The notes under the pieces were generated by a model. It had not been told where the DNA came from. It made no database searches and was given only the letters and a program-made list of their open reading frames with translations. The translations under genes and the position numbers were made by a program. Shown piece by piece: positions 1 through 7,734 of a stretch of 22,302 nt of DNA. How positions within the stretch are numbered: the stretch's first letter is position 1; every line of letters starts with the position of its first letter. Origin of the DNA: Deltaproteobacteria bacterium (GTDB taxonomy: Bacteria > Desulfobacterota > Syntrophia > Syntrophales > UBA2210). The stretch spans positions 1 through 22,302 of the forward strand of contig JAUVXT010000011.1 in the NCBI GenBank assembly GCA_030603465.1, read 5' to 3'.

Positions 1-152
1 ACGATCCTTAATATCTCTTCATAGCTTAGAACATCTTGATATCCCAGGAAGGATACGCCCTCTTTGGGCATACAATAGATACAGCGTAGATTGCACCGGT
101 CGGTAATGGAAACCCTTAGATAATTTATCTCTCTGTTATGCTTGTCAATCAT
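1..152 (-). CDS. moaA: GTP 3',8-cyclase MoaA (5' part, runs off the left edge)
   Basis: Radical-SAM enzyme that makes the first intermediate of molybdenum cofactor from GTP in the cytoplasm. The first 50 residues are visible from an ATG at 152. They read MIDKHNREINYLRVSITDRC and then carry the three cysteines of the CX3CX2C [4Fe-4S]/SAM motif (C-N-L-R-C-I-Y-C, about residues 20-27) followed by MPKEG, which is the MoaA signature. The rest of the gene lies outside the window. It is on the same strand as the DUF1573 gene upstream, with a 127-bp gap. A GGAG lies about 19 nt before the ATG, too far to be a good ribosome site, so the start is probable rather than certain. I saw no convincing molybdenum-cofactor riboswitch in the gap. 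Confidence 0.9.
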   Translation of the reverse strand, partial: MIDKHNREINYLRVSITDRCNLRCIYCMPKEGVSFLGYQDVLSYEEILRI

Positions 153-279
153 GCACTACTTGTTTGGTCACTCCCATGAATACATATTGTTGGAAAATAA
201 GCCGGAAAAACGGAGGTGCTTGTAACATAATTTGGGGAATATGGCAATGGTGGTTTTATCAGCGAAACTAGTTATTCCC

Positions 280-1308
280 TTAATTTCCTTTATTCGGAAA
301 AACGTCATATGGAATGGTGATTTCAGGCATATCATCATTATCGGTAAAAATCACCGCCTCACCGTGAATCCGCTTTTTGATCTCCTTCCCCGTCCAAATG
401 AAGGCCAGCACATACCCCCTGCCCTTTTCAACAGGAATGACAGCCCATTTCATCCCCTCCGCCAGATTTTCAACTTTTTGAATATGAAAGGCTTTCTCTG
501 ATGTTGCCAAATTGACAGTTGCAGAGAACCGGCCGTCAATGACGCGTGGATTCGGATAGAAGGAGAGTCTCTCCGGATAGTATGAGATGGGACCTTCCAC
601 CTTCCCGAAGATTCTAATTTCCGCCGTTGAGGCCCCGGGTAGATCGGTGTAAATTTTGATTTCTTCCCGCACAGGACCGACGGGGATATTGCCTGTAAGC
701 GATACCTTTATCTCGTATCCGAAGCCTTGATCCTGATCTTGTTTGATCTTTCCGTGAGTAACAGAGAATTTTCCGTCAGGGAGTACAACTTTTGTTATCT
801 TAAACGGTCGGTTTCGACCTGATATCAGATTGAATGTATGGCCCCAGCGCTGTCCCCTTTTGATACGAATGTGGGCATAGTCGTTGGGAGTAACATCGAG
901 CAACGTCTTAACATTGGCTGTAAGGAGCAATCGCAATTCCGGCCAGTCCGGATCATTACTGAATACGGTAATTCCCTTTGTCTGTTTGCCCTTCAGGGTA
1001 TCCGTATTTATTTCCAGTGTAACCGTTCCCTCCTTCCCGGGAGGGATTACCGCGTCAAAGCGGGCAACGGAGCATCCTCAGTCCGGGTCCGCTTTTTCGA
1101 TGACAAGATCAGCCTTTCCCTGATTTTTTATCACAAAGGCATGCGTGATCTGTTCGCCCTTCAGTATATCGCCGTAGTTCTGGAGGACAGATTCTACCCG
1201 GATTTTCGGCATCAAGCCTGAAGACTCTGCAGAGACAGCGACTACGACAGCCAGACTGATAGAAATGCAGAGGAGTAACATCTTGATTTTCATTTGTTTT
1301 ATACCCAT
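280..1308 (-). CDS. Secreted DUF1573 protein, probable selenoprotein (in-frame TGA at 1078-1080)
   Basis: A 343-codon frame on the minus strand is broken only by one TGA (1080-1078). Upstream are 76 residues: a signal peptide (hydrophobic stretch LLLCISISLAVVVAVSA) and the start of a DUF1573 domain (NYGDILKGEQITHAFVIKNQ, then GKADLVIEKADPD). After the TGA the same frame continues GCSVARFDAVIPPGKEG, then TVTLEINTDTLKGKQTKGI, then VFSNDPD. The DUF1573 consensus is ...V..SCGCT....., PG..G.I.V.., SNDP. The TGA therefore replaces the first Cys of CGC, giving Sec-Gly-Cys (Sec77). Two further beta-rich, Ig-like stretches follow, ending in a TAA at 280-282. A nonsense mutation would have to hit exactly this codon and leave 265 downstream codons open, so selenocysteine is the better reading. 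The family is exported and of unclear function; a Sec/Cys pair suggests redox or metal binding (inference). The start may be the second Met (1293), which gives a cleaner signal peptide; neither start has a strong Shine-Dalgarno. Confidence 0.83.
1019..1068 (-). promoter_or_regulatory. Candidate bacterial SECIS hairpins downstream of the in-frame TGA
   Basis: Two overlapping hairpins start soon after the UGA on the minus-strand RNA. Hairpin A (1063-1050) is CCGC-UUUGAC-GCGG. Its loop begins 19 nt after the UGA, within the usual bacterial distance, and weak outer pairs (GUU with AAU/AAC) extend it to 1068. Hairpin B (1050-1019) is GUAAU, then CCCUCC-CGGGAA-GGAGGG, then GUUAC with a 4-nt bulge; its loop begins 39 nt after the UGA, slightly far. 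Both loops contain G. They share one base and so compete only at the edge. Hairpin A fits spacing better, hairpin B is more stable by inspection. No folding program was run. Confidence 0.45.
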
Positions 1309-1412
1309 CTTTCTTTATTAATTTCAGTGACTATTCATAAATAGCCAATCGATGTACAGCCTCCACGCTCTTAGACGGCCGGAACGGTCTTTTTCGCACT
1401 GGGCCTTTATCT

Positions 1413-1814
1413 CTACATAAGGTTTTCTTTGATCTTTTTATGGACCAGGGATGACGCGAAATTGTTGCCCGAGACGCCTATTCGCACAGCCACCATCATC
1501 AGGTCTCTTTCCACATATTCTACGGTGATGGTGACGTTTTCTCCTTCCATTACGGCCTCCATCGTTCCGCTGGAGATCTTCTTTTCTTTCACGATATTGA
1601 GGGCCTTCATGTCCTTCAGTGCCTTTTCGCAGGCCCCCCACGTCTTGTCGAATGATGCCCCTTTGTACTGTGTTCTCAGAGTGCCGTCTGTAAAGAAAAA
1701 CCTCCCAGACTGTATCCCCATTACCTTATCGCCCACCTGGAATGATGTGTTGCACCCTGTGGCTATAACCAGTGTACTTAAAAGGGCTATTGCAATAAAA
1801 ATCTTTTTAGGCAT
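1413..1814 (-). CDS. DUF3568-like lipoprotein
   Basis: Small exported lipoprotein of 133 residues. The N-terminus has Lys residues, a hydrophobic core and a lipobox ending in Cys21 (LVIATGC), so the mature protein should be anchored by lipid. The mature part, about 110 residues, has the pattern of the DUF3568 family: a conserved tyrosine-containing segment (LRTQYKGASFDKTWGACEKA), an amphipathic helix, then beta strands (MEAVMEGENVTITVEYV). Function is unknown in that family. The start is supported by GGAGG six bases before the ATG. It sits alone between the rhomboid gene and the DUF1573 gene, all on one strand, with about 57-104 bp gaps. The family assignment is from memory of the pattern and is moderate. 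Confidence 0.7.
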   Translation of the reverse strand: MPKKIFIAIALLSTLVIATGCNTSFQVGDKVMGIQSGRFFFTDGTLRTQYKGASFDKTWGACEKALKDMKALNIVKEKKISSGTMEAVMEGENVTITVEYVERDLMMVAVRIGVSGNNFASSLVHKKIKENLM

Positions 1815-1871
1815 ATCTTTCCTCCAGAATACTTTTTGAATAGATCGCGGATTTTATAAACCCATTTTTAA

Positions 1872-2720
1872 TCACCGCGAGAAAAAAATTATATATGCGG
1901 CATGGAGCACCACCCAGAGCAAAATGCTGATGGTCAGGAAAACGCACCCCCCTGCCAGCGTTCTGTGCAGCGTACTTTCCGTCTTATTTTCATTATACCC
2001 CCGAAGAAAGCCGAGAAGCAAACCGGACACAATTCCGCCCCCGTGTCCCCAGTTATTGATTCCAGGAACGATAAAGCCGAATATGGCGAGGGTTACCACC
2101 CATCCCATAACCTGTCTGAATATCGCATTACCATAAAAGCCCCCCCTGCTCTTTCCATAATAGAGTGTGGCGCCGATAAGCCCGCAGAGGCTGGCCGATG
2201 CGCCTATGGTAAAGGGTATGCCGGCCAGGCATGAAACATAAAAACCCGCTATACCGGTTACTGTGTACAGTATAAAAAAACGATTAAAGCCGTACTCATC
2301 GAGCACAAAGGGTCCAAGCTGTTTTAGCGCCATCATATTAAAGAAGATATGGAGCAGGCCCCCATGAAGATAGGAAGCCGAAAGGAGCGTCCACCACCAG
2401 CTTAATCTGTCAATGGGGATTGTGCCCGTTGCGCCGAAGAGAAACAGGCTGCTGTTTGAGGGGGAGAGAAAGGTGAGCGGATTCATGGAAAGACCGAGAC
2501 TCGAGGGATTTAACAGTATAGTCAAGGCGTAGAAGGCGATGTTTGTGTAGACAATAATCTTAATTATATCGTTGGGATTACGGAGAAAATTTGTTGGAAG
2601 ACTCTTCTTCCATCTCGAACCGGGATTGGGGATGCCACAGTAGGGACACCGTTCCTCATAGGAACTGATAAGTTTTTTGCAACTGGGGCAGAGCATGGAT
2701 TTCTTTTCCGAGTAGGACAT
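1872..2720 (-). CDS. Rhomboid-family intramembrane serine protease with N-terminal zinc ribbon
   Basis: Membrane protease that cleaves transmembrane substrates. The first 30 residues contain two CxxC pairs (CPSC at 11-14 and CPYC at 25-28), a zinc-ribbon-like cap. A hydrophobic multi-helix domain follows. Helix-2 motif HGGLLHIFFN carries the conserved His and Asn; the catalytic Ser is in GAS (about Ser175) and the catalytic His in NNWGHGGG (about His226). The usual GASG is GASA here, a mild variation. Start: a TTG at 2726 is possible, but AGAGG lies 8 nt before the ATG at 2720, which I prefer. The TraB-family gene ends 12 nt upstream, so the two are probably cotranscribed. Substrate cannot be read from the sequence. 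Confidence 0.9.
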   Translation of the reverse strand: MSYSEKKSMLCPSCKKLISSYEERCPYCGIPNPGSRWKKSLPTNFLRNPNDIIKIIVYTNIAFYALTILLNPSSLGLSMNPLTFLSPSNSSLFLFGATGTIPIDRLSWWWTLLSASYLHGGLLHIFFNMMALKQLGPFVLDEYGFNRFFILYTVTGIAGFYVSCLAGIPFTIGASASLCGLIGATLYYGKSRGGFYGNAIFRQVMGWVVTLAIFGFIVPGINNWGHGGGIVSGLLLGFLRGYNENKTESTLHRTLAGGCVFLTISILLWVVLHAAYIIFFSR

Positions 2721-2732
2721 TACCAAAACCTC

Positions 2733-3890
2733 TTAAAGATATTTGATCATCAGGGGAATCGCGACGAATGTTCCCACGGCGCTTCCCAGGTTTACAAAGA
2801 CCACGACCAGGAGAATTCTGGTAATCTTGTTTCGCCAGAAGCCGCGCACCGAGGAAATGTCGCTTCTCAGGGCTATGAAATCCTTCACCTGAGGTTTCCT
2901 CAAAGATGCCTCAGTAAGGCCGGCCACCCAACCCGCGGCAACCATGGGATTTAAAGATGTAAGGGGCGCCGCCACTATGGAGGCGATAACCGTCACGGGA
3001 TGCGCCAGGACTATGAGCGCGCCCATACCGGCAAGCACACTGTTTACTACAATCCACCATTTGATCATATGGAGGCTTGCCTCACCGCCGGAACGGAAAA
3101 ATCCGGCAACAATAATTCCGATGATGGCACAGGTAATTCCCCATGCAACAGTCCGAGCCCATTTACTTTTTGGGGGAATCTCGCTTATGGAGGCCACGTC
3201 TATTTCACTGTCTAGATGCTCAATGATGCCGGGAACGTGACCGGCGCCAACGACTGCGACCACCTTTGGTCCCGGCGCGTGGGTGATTTCATGGGTCAAA
3301 TACTGGTCTCTTTCGTCGATCAGCGTTTCCTTGACTTCGGGCATCTTTTCCCCGAAGGTTCTCAGGGCAAGCTCCAGCGCGTCGTGTTTCTTCAGATTTT
3401 CCACTTCCTCTTTTGTGATATCGTCGAATGAAAATATGGAAAGGGGTATCTCGGCAATAAGTTTTAATTTACTCCATAAGCGCATCTTCCGCCAGGTCCT
3501 GCTCAGAGTGGTGCGGATATCCCGGTCGGCAAGGACAATTTCCGCCCCCTTTTCTTCTGCCTTAGCGAGGGCGCGCAGCATCTCCTCGCCCGGTTTGATT
3601 CCGAATTTATCGGCAAGCTTCTTTTGGACGGATGCCATGAAAAGTTGTGACAGGAGTAAAGCGGTACGTTTCTCGCGGATTATTTTGAAGATATCCGTTT
3701 TCTCCCAGTTTGACTTCTGTTTTATTGCCTCATAACGGGATTTGCAGAGTTCAACACATACGGTATCGGGATTTTCTTCCTCAATAACCTTTTCTACCAG
3801 ATCCGCGCTCTCTTTTGAAACATGCGCGGTACCAACGATAACGACCTCTTTATCATCAATAGTGAGACGGTGTATATTTTCGTTTTCCAT
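2733..3890 (-). CDS. TraB-family membrane protein
   Basis: Protein of 385 residues with the TraB/PrgY/GumN fold. The N-terminal half carries the two signature regions: VGTAHVSKES near residue 19 and, later, VVAVVGAGHVPGI. Between them are the acidic segment VCVELCKSRYEAI and the EIVLADRDIRTTL segment. The C-terminal third has several hydrophobic helices (for example VAWGITCAIIGIIVAGFF and IVVNSVLAGMGALIVLA), so it is membrane-anchored. Homologues include enterococcal PrgY/TraB, which reduce pheromone activity, and eukaryotic mitochondrial TRABD; a metallopeptidase activity has been proposed for the family. Role in this organism is unknown. ATG at 3890 has AGGAC a few bases upstream. Confidence 0.85.
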   Translation of the reverse strand: MENENIHRLTIDDKEVVIVGTAHVSKESADLVEKVIEEENPDTVCVELCKSRYEAIKQKSNWEKTDIFKIIREKRTALLLSQLFMASVQKKLADKFGIKPGEEMLRALAKAEEKGAEIVLADRDIRTTLSRTWRKMRLWSKLKLIAEIPLSIFSFDDITKEEVENLKKHDALELALRTFGEKMPEVKETLIDERDQYLTHEITHAPGPKVVAVVGAGHVPGIIEHLDSEIDVASISEIPPKSKWARTVAWGITCAIIGIIVAGFFRSGGEASLHMIKWWIVVNSVLAGMGALIVLAHPVTVIASIVAAPLTSLNPMVAAGWVAGLTEASLRKPQVKDFIALRSDISSVRGFWRNKITRILLVVVFVNLGSAVGTFVAIPLMIKYL

Positions 3891-4004
3891 TAATGTCCTT
3901 GTTTGTAAAAATAGATGATGTAAATAGCAAGATTTGTCCTAATTGTAAAGGAAACCCTGCCTTCTATCGACGCAATTTTAAACAGACGATAATCCGGTTG
4001 AAGA

Positions 4005-4385
4005 CTACATGAGATACGCGAGCATAGCGCTGCCCAAGATAAAGGTGATCAGACCGAATAGACGGGCGGTACTGTCATCAGCTTTCTGAAACCACCATTC
4101 GAGGAAACCCTTAACTTGCGATGGCGGAGCGATGAAAAGATATATTCCCTTTATGATGGCAATTATTCCAAGAATAAAACTGAGCCAGAACACCTCTCTG
4201 TAAAAAAAAGCGCCTCCGGCAAGAACTACACCTATGATAAAGGGCAGCAGTGCCAGTAGTTTTATGTGATCGGTAAAAAATAGCTTTTTGAAAAACTCCC
4301 TGGTTTTCCCGGTGTATAGTATCAGAAGCACTCCATATGCAATCCATGCAATAGCAATGATATATAAAATTACTTTCATCTCCAT
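4005..4385 (-). CDS. Small integral membrane protein of unknown function
   Basis: A 126-residue, very hydrophobic protein with about four predicted transmembrane helices: VILYIIAIAWIAYGVLLILY, LLALLPFIIGVVLAGGAFFY, VFWLSFILGIIAIIKGIYLF and ARLFGLITFILGSAMLAYLM. A short conserved-looking loop PPSQVKGFLEWWFQKADDST lies before the last helix. I do not recognise a named family. The start is set by a strong site, AAGGAGG eight bases before ATG at 4385. A longer frame back to 4433 has no such site. The DUF4405 gene ends 54 bp upstream on the same strand. Confidence 0.75.
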   Translation of the reverse strand: MEMKVILYIIAIAWIAYGVLLILYTGKTREFFKKLFFTDHIKLLALLPFIIGVVLAGGAFFYREVFWLSFILGIIAIIKGIYLFIAPPSQVKGFLEWWFQKADDSTARLFGLITFILGSAMLAYLM

Positions 4386-4439
4386 AAACGAGACCTCCTT
4401 AATGCTAAAGGGAGCAGATCTACATATGCTCACCAGTTA

Positions 4440-5282
4440 TTAATGTTCCGCGGCCTTTTCAGGCGATAGCACGTTAAACACTTCGGCAGGAGTTTTGTCG
4501 TTCGCGTCGGCTATTTCGCGCAGAGTCTGACTATCTTTTACATCGACAATGCCGGCATCGGCCAGCTTCTTTTTTGTCTCTTCAATGTCCAATCCCAGTT
4601 CCTCCGTCAACTTGTTGAACTTCATTTTGCCGTAACCGCCTCCCGTCCTTACTACTCCTGCCTCTTCAGCCTTTTCTTTGAAAAGATTGTACAGGTCATT
4701 CGGGGCAATATTATATTTTTCAGCGATGTCTTTCAGGGTTTGATCGGCGCCCTCGGGGGTATAACCATTTTCCTTCAATGTAGAAACTACCGTGTCGAGA
4801 GGTTGCTTTATTTTGTCGGAAAATTCTTTCAAAGTAAGCAGCTCGGCATGTGTTTCAGGCGGCCTCTCTTCCTTTGTCTCCCAGCTTTCTGTCATATAAT
4901 CGCCGAGATCAACGATACTGATAACAGGGGGGATCCTGCCCCATGTCCCGATCAGAAGAACAACGGAAACAACAACGGCCCACCAGAACTCTTTCTTATG
5001 ATGCAATCCCTTTTCCGCTTTTCTCGCTACGTAACTCCAGAAGAGTTTCCAGTTAAAATAAAAGACGTGAAAGATTCCCGCCACGAGGAATAGAGTCATA
5101 AATACAATGTGAAATGAAGTCCATTGCGTCTTGGTAAAGCCGAGCATCTGCCAGTTAGTCCAGTTTGCAATCCGCCCCGGTGGTGATATATAGAGCATAA
5201 CACCCGATATTACAGCCACCAGGAAGGCTACAAACAACAGAAAACTTGTGAACGCCTTAAAATTAAAGCCTTTTTTATCCAT
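4440..5282 (-). CDS. DUF4405-domain membrane protein with C-terminal helical repeats
   Basis: 280 residues. The N-terminal 120 residues contain three membrane helices (about 11-30, 52-74 and 101-118) with histidines in or near helix 2 (SFHIVFMTLFLVAGIFHVFY), the pattern of DUF4405, a cytochrome-b-like family that may bind haem. The soluble half, from about residue 145, has three related helical units of the kind LTLKEFSDKI.QPLDTVVSTL, TLKDIAEKYNIAPNDLYNLF and TLREIADANDKTPAEVFNVL, each followed by a segment such as ENGYTPEG. In anaerobes such proteins are often found near redox membrane genes. Electron-transfer use is inference. ATG at 5282 has no strong ribosome site. The gene lies 53 bp after LemA's 3' end. 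Confidence 0.8.
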   Translation of the reverse strand: MDKKGFNFKAFTSFLLFVAFLVAVISGVMLYISPPGRIANWTNWQMLGFTKTQWTSFHIVFMTLFLVAGIFHVFYFNWKLFWSYVARKAEKGLHHKKEFWWAVVVSVVLLIGTWGRIPPVISIVDLGDYMTESWETKEERPPETHAELLTLKEFSDKIKQPLDTVVSTLKENGYTPEGADQTLKDIAEKYNIAPNDLYNLFKEKAEEAGVVRTGGGYGKMKFNKLTEELGLDIEETKKKLADAGIVDVKDSQTLREIADANDKTPAEVFNVLSPEKAAEH

Positions 5283-5335
5283 ACATCGGCACTTTTTTTA
5301 GAGATGAATCTTCAATATTTTTCATACGCTCTTCT

Positions 5336-5911
5336 CTAAAACTTTACTTCTGGCGCCGCCTTCGCCGCTTCCGGCACTTCGAAGAACGTGGATTTTGAGA
5401 ACCCGTATATACCCGCCAGAATATTCGCGGGGAAGGTTCGTATCTTTATATTATATGTCTTTACCGCTTCGTTGTAACGTCTTCTCTCCACCGCTATCCT
5501 GTTTTCCGTCCCCGCCAGTTCGTCCTGGAGCCTGAGGAAGTTCTGGTTTGCCTTGAGATCGGGGTATCTTTCCACAACAACGAGCAGCCTGCTCAGGGCT
5601 CCGGAGAGCGCGTTATTCGCCTTGATCTTATCAGGTACGCTGGCGGCGCCACCGACCCTGGAACGGGCGTTTGTGACATCGACAAAAAGTTTCCTTTCAT
5701 GCGCGGCATAACCCTTCACCGTTTCTATAAGATTGGGAATGAGATCATAACGTCTCTGTAGCTGATTTTCCACCTGCGCCCACGATGCCTTTACCGATTC
5801 ATCGAGGGTAACGAAGCTGTTATAGGTACCCTTAAAGAAAGAATAGAATGAGAATAAGAGCACGACAATGACTACACCGGCGATGAGGAGATTTCTTTTC
5901 CCCTTTGACAT
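5336..5911 (-). CDS. LemA family protein
   Basis: 191 residues with one N-terminal membrane anchor (LLIAGVVIVVLLFSFYSFF) and an extracytoplasmic helical domain typical of LemA: YNSFVTLDESVKASWAQVEN, LQRRYDLIPNLIETVKGYA, AHERKLFVDVTNARS and RLLVVVERYPDLKANQNF..LQDELAGTENRIAVERRRYN. Length matches the family (about 185-200). Start is supported by GGGAGG six bases before ATG. LemA commonly pairs with a TPM-domain gene; here that gene (6725-7486) is two genes upstream, separated by a nucleotidyltransferase gene. Molecular function of LemA is not settled; it is probably part of an envelope-associated complex. Confidence 0.93.
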   Translation of the reverse strand: MSKGKRNLLIAGVVIVVLLFSFYSFFKGTYNSFVTLDESVKASWAQVENQLQRRYDLIPNLIETVKGYAAHERKLFVDVTNARSRVGGAASVPDKIKANNALSGALSRLLVVVERYPDLKANQNFLRLQDELAGTENRIAVERRRYNEAVKTYNIKIRTFPANILAGIYGFSKSTFFEVPEAAKAAPEVKF

Positions 5912-5951
5912 ATTTACCTCCCTGGTAATGAAGATTTCTTATAAATCTTTT

Positions 5952-6695
5952 TTATTTAATTAAAGCCTCGATTTCCATTTTGTCAACAAACTCCCACAAT
6001 TTCCTGATCTCACTTAAATAACTCTTGAAGAGTCTGTTTATTTCGGTTGATGAATATTCTTTTTTACCCTCCTTGACATCCATGCATCCTGTAAAAATAT
6101 CCACATCGAAGGGAATTTCTTTCGCGACGGCCTGCAGGATTCCCCGTCTCGTTTCCGGTATCTCCATATCCCTCAGGTATAAGATTCCACTGAATATCGA
6201 TATGAATGCCGTTATCGAGGCGCTTATCAACTCTTTTATTCTCCTTTTCTTCCCCTCTGTCTGGAGAAATCCCTCCCTGAGAAGAAGAAGTTTGCCCTTT
6301 ATTTCACGTTCGCATTGCAGTCTCACGTGATCGGACTCGATGGATATGTCTTTCAGAACATCCTCTCCGTAGACAAGAATATATCTTCTCCGCATATTCA
6401 GAAATTCGAGGGGGTATGAATCGAGGGATGATTCGATGTAGGCTTTTGTCATAAACAGAGGAATCGCCACATTCTTTTTCTGCCACCGGGATACGGTCTG
6501 GATCGCCTTATCCAGGTGATCTATGATCTCTTCTGAAAGGACTATCAGGAAGTTCAGATCCGATTTGCCGGGATTGTAATCATCGCCGGCGGCGCTTCCA
6601 TACAGTATGACCGATATAAGGTCATCGCCATAGATTGTTTTGTAATCATTTATTATGTCAGGAAATATATCCTTTGGATCCCTTATCTTTGCCAT
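5952..6695 (-). CDS. Nucleotidyltransferase-fold protein with altered metal-binding motif
   Basis: 247 residues. The N-terminal part has the polymerase-beta-like nucleotidyltransferase motif: LYGSAAGDDYNPGKSDLNFL, with Gly33-Ser34 followed by a D-x-N (Asp46-Leu-Asn48) where active enzymes have D-x-D/E. The second metal-binding acid is therefore Asn. The C-terminal 120 residues are mostly helical. Such proteins can be substrate-binding or degenerate enzymes, so activity is uncertain. Start: GAGAGG about seven bases before ATG. It sits between the LemA and TPM genes with short gaps (40 and 29 bp), so the three are likely one transcript. Function not known. Confidence 0.8.
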   Translation of the reverse strand: MAKIRDPKDIFPDIINDYKTIYGDDLISVILYGSAAGDDYNPGKSDLNFLIVLSEEIIDHLDKAIQTVSRWQKKNVAIPLFMTKAYIESSLDSYPLEFLNMRRRYILVYGEDVLKDISIESDHVRLQCEREIKGKLLLLREGFLQTEGKKRRIKELISASITAFISIFSGILYLRDMEIPETRRGILQAVAKEIPFDVDIFTGCMDVKEGKKEYSSTEINRLFKSYLSEIRKLWEFVDKMEIEALIK

Positions 6696-6724
6696 TTCTT
6701 GCCTCTCTTGTATTTATTTCTCAT

Positions 6725-7486
6725 CTAAAATCCGCGTCCGGCGCCACCTCCACCGCTCATGCCGCCGCCAAAACCTCCAAAGCCTCCACCGAAACCGCCA
6801 AAGCTGCCGGCGCCACCTCCTCTACCCCCCATCAAAAGCATTAAAATGAGAAAGGGAAGCATCCTTCTTCCCGCTCTTGTGCCGAGAAGCAGCGACAGGA
6901 TAATGAAGAAAAGGATCAGGGAAAAAAGGTTCATTTTCGGGGGTTCTTTTTGCTTTCTCTGCGTTCCGGGAACCGCGGTCAATGATACCCCCGCATCCTT
7001 CGCCGCTATGGATGATACTGCCATGAGCGCATTAAAAAGGCCCCCTCCGTAATCACCTTTTCCGAGAAGTGGAACCACATATTTGTCAAGGATTTCCCCG
7101 GACATTCCGTCGGTAAGCACGCCCTCAAGGCCATAGCCCACCTCTATTCTGACTCTCCGTTCCTTGAGCGCCAGGAAGATAAGGACACCCTTGTCACTTT
7201 CCTTTCCCCCGATACCCCAGGCCTCGTAAAGCCTGTTTGCGTAGCCGGCGGGGTCGTTCCCTTCAATGTCTTTCAGTGTCACGACAACTACCGCAGCGCC
7301 GGTCTTTTGCAATACCTCACGCGCGACACTCTCCATCGGTTGTTTATATTTCGCCGGGATAACACCGGCAAAATCATTTATAGCCCCGACAGGTTTTGGA
7401 AATTTATCGGCTCCCTGCGAATCGAGGGCAAACGCAGAAAGTGATATAACTATGAGAAAAACCCAAAAAAACCTTTTTAATTTCAA
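6725..7486 (-). CDS. TPM-domain (YgcG-type) secreted membrane protein with Gly-rich tail
   Basis: 253 residues. A signal peptide (about 1-25) is followed by a TPM phosphatase-like domain (about 33-165): VGAINDFAGVIP, GAAVVVVTLKDIEG, RLYEAWGIGGKESDKGVLIF and RVRIEVGYGLEGVLTD are typical. One or two membrane helices follow (about 185-218), and the last 35 residues are nearly all Gly and Phe with a final GRGF. This layout is usual for TPM proteins linked to LemA; a role in envelope or photosystem repair is known for plant relatives only. The start codon is TTG at 7486, backed by AAGGAT seven bases upstream. The region before it (7487-7665) has no gene. Confidence 0.9.
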   Translation of the reverse strand: MKLKRFFWVFLIVISLSAFALDSQGADKFPKPVGAINDFAGVIPAKYKQPMESVAREVLQKTGAAVVVVTLKDIEGNDPAGYANRLYEAWGIGGKESDKGVLIFLALKERRVRIEVGYGLEGVLTDGMSGEILDKYVVPLLGKGDYGGGLFNALMAVSSIAAKDAGVSLTAVPGTQRKQKEPPKMNLFSLILFFIILSLLLGTRAGRRMLPFLILMLLMGGRGGGAGSFGGFGGGFGGFGGGMSGGGGAGRGF

Positions 7487-7522
7487 ATCAGTATCCTTCT
7501 ATCCGTAATAGATTGAAGCTTG

Positions 7523-7547
7523 CCGCAACAAGTTGCGGAGAATCTCC
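7523..7547. other. Two adjacent short hairpins in the TPM-gene leader
   Basis: Perfect stem CCGCAA-CAAG-TTGCGG (7523-7538) overlaps a second small stem GGAG-AAT-CTCC (7537-7547). They lie 37-60 bp upstream of the TTG start of the TPM gene, within the divergent region shared with rpsT. They could be part of a leader. No matching known riboregulator is recognised. Confidence 0.3.
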
Positions 7548-7665
7548 GACTGCTGAGGAATATGTTTATTTTGTATTCGCTCGCTGTTCAGTTCGGCGCT
7601 TTTATCAAACGTCATCTTCCACGAACCTATACCATAGAAAATTGAGAACTGGCAAATATTTAAAC

Positions 7666-7692
7666 TTGACATGACAGGAAAACTAATATATT
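7666..7692 (+). promoter_or_regulatory. Probable sigma-70 promoter of rpsT
   Basis: TTGACA at 7666-7671 is a perfect -35 box. TATATT at 7687-7692 is the best -10 with a 15-bp spacer; TATTTA at 7689-7694 gives 17 bp. It is 43 bp before the rpsT start and points towards it. Confidence 0.5.
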
Positions 7693-7734
7693 TATTCACC
7701 CCTTAGCAATTACTATAAACAGGAGGAAGAATTT

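Noticed and set aside
153..279. Molybdenum-cofactor riboswitch upstream of moaA
   Set aside because: The 127-bp gap shows no long paired structure of the expected kind.
1078..1308. Reading the DUF1573 gene as two separate genes (1078-1308 and 280-936) or a pseudogene
   Set aside because: Both parts are in the same frame, the only break is TGA at the conserved Cys position, and family motifs continue directly after it.
1375..1396. GGCCG-GAA-CGGTC hairpin with T5
   Set aside because: The T run is on the plus strand, where no gene ends; on the minus strand, which is transcribed, there is no U tract.
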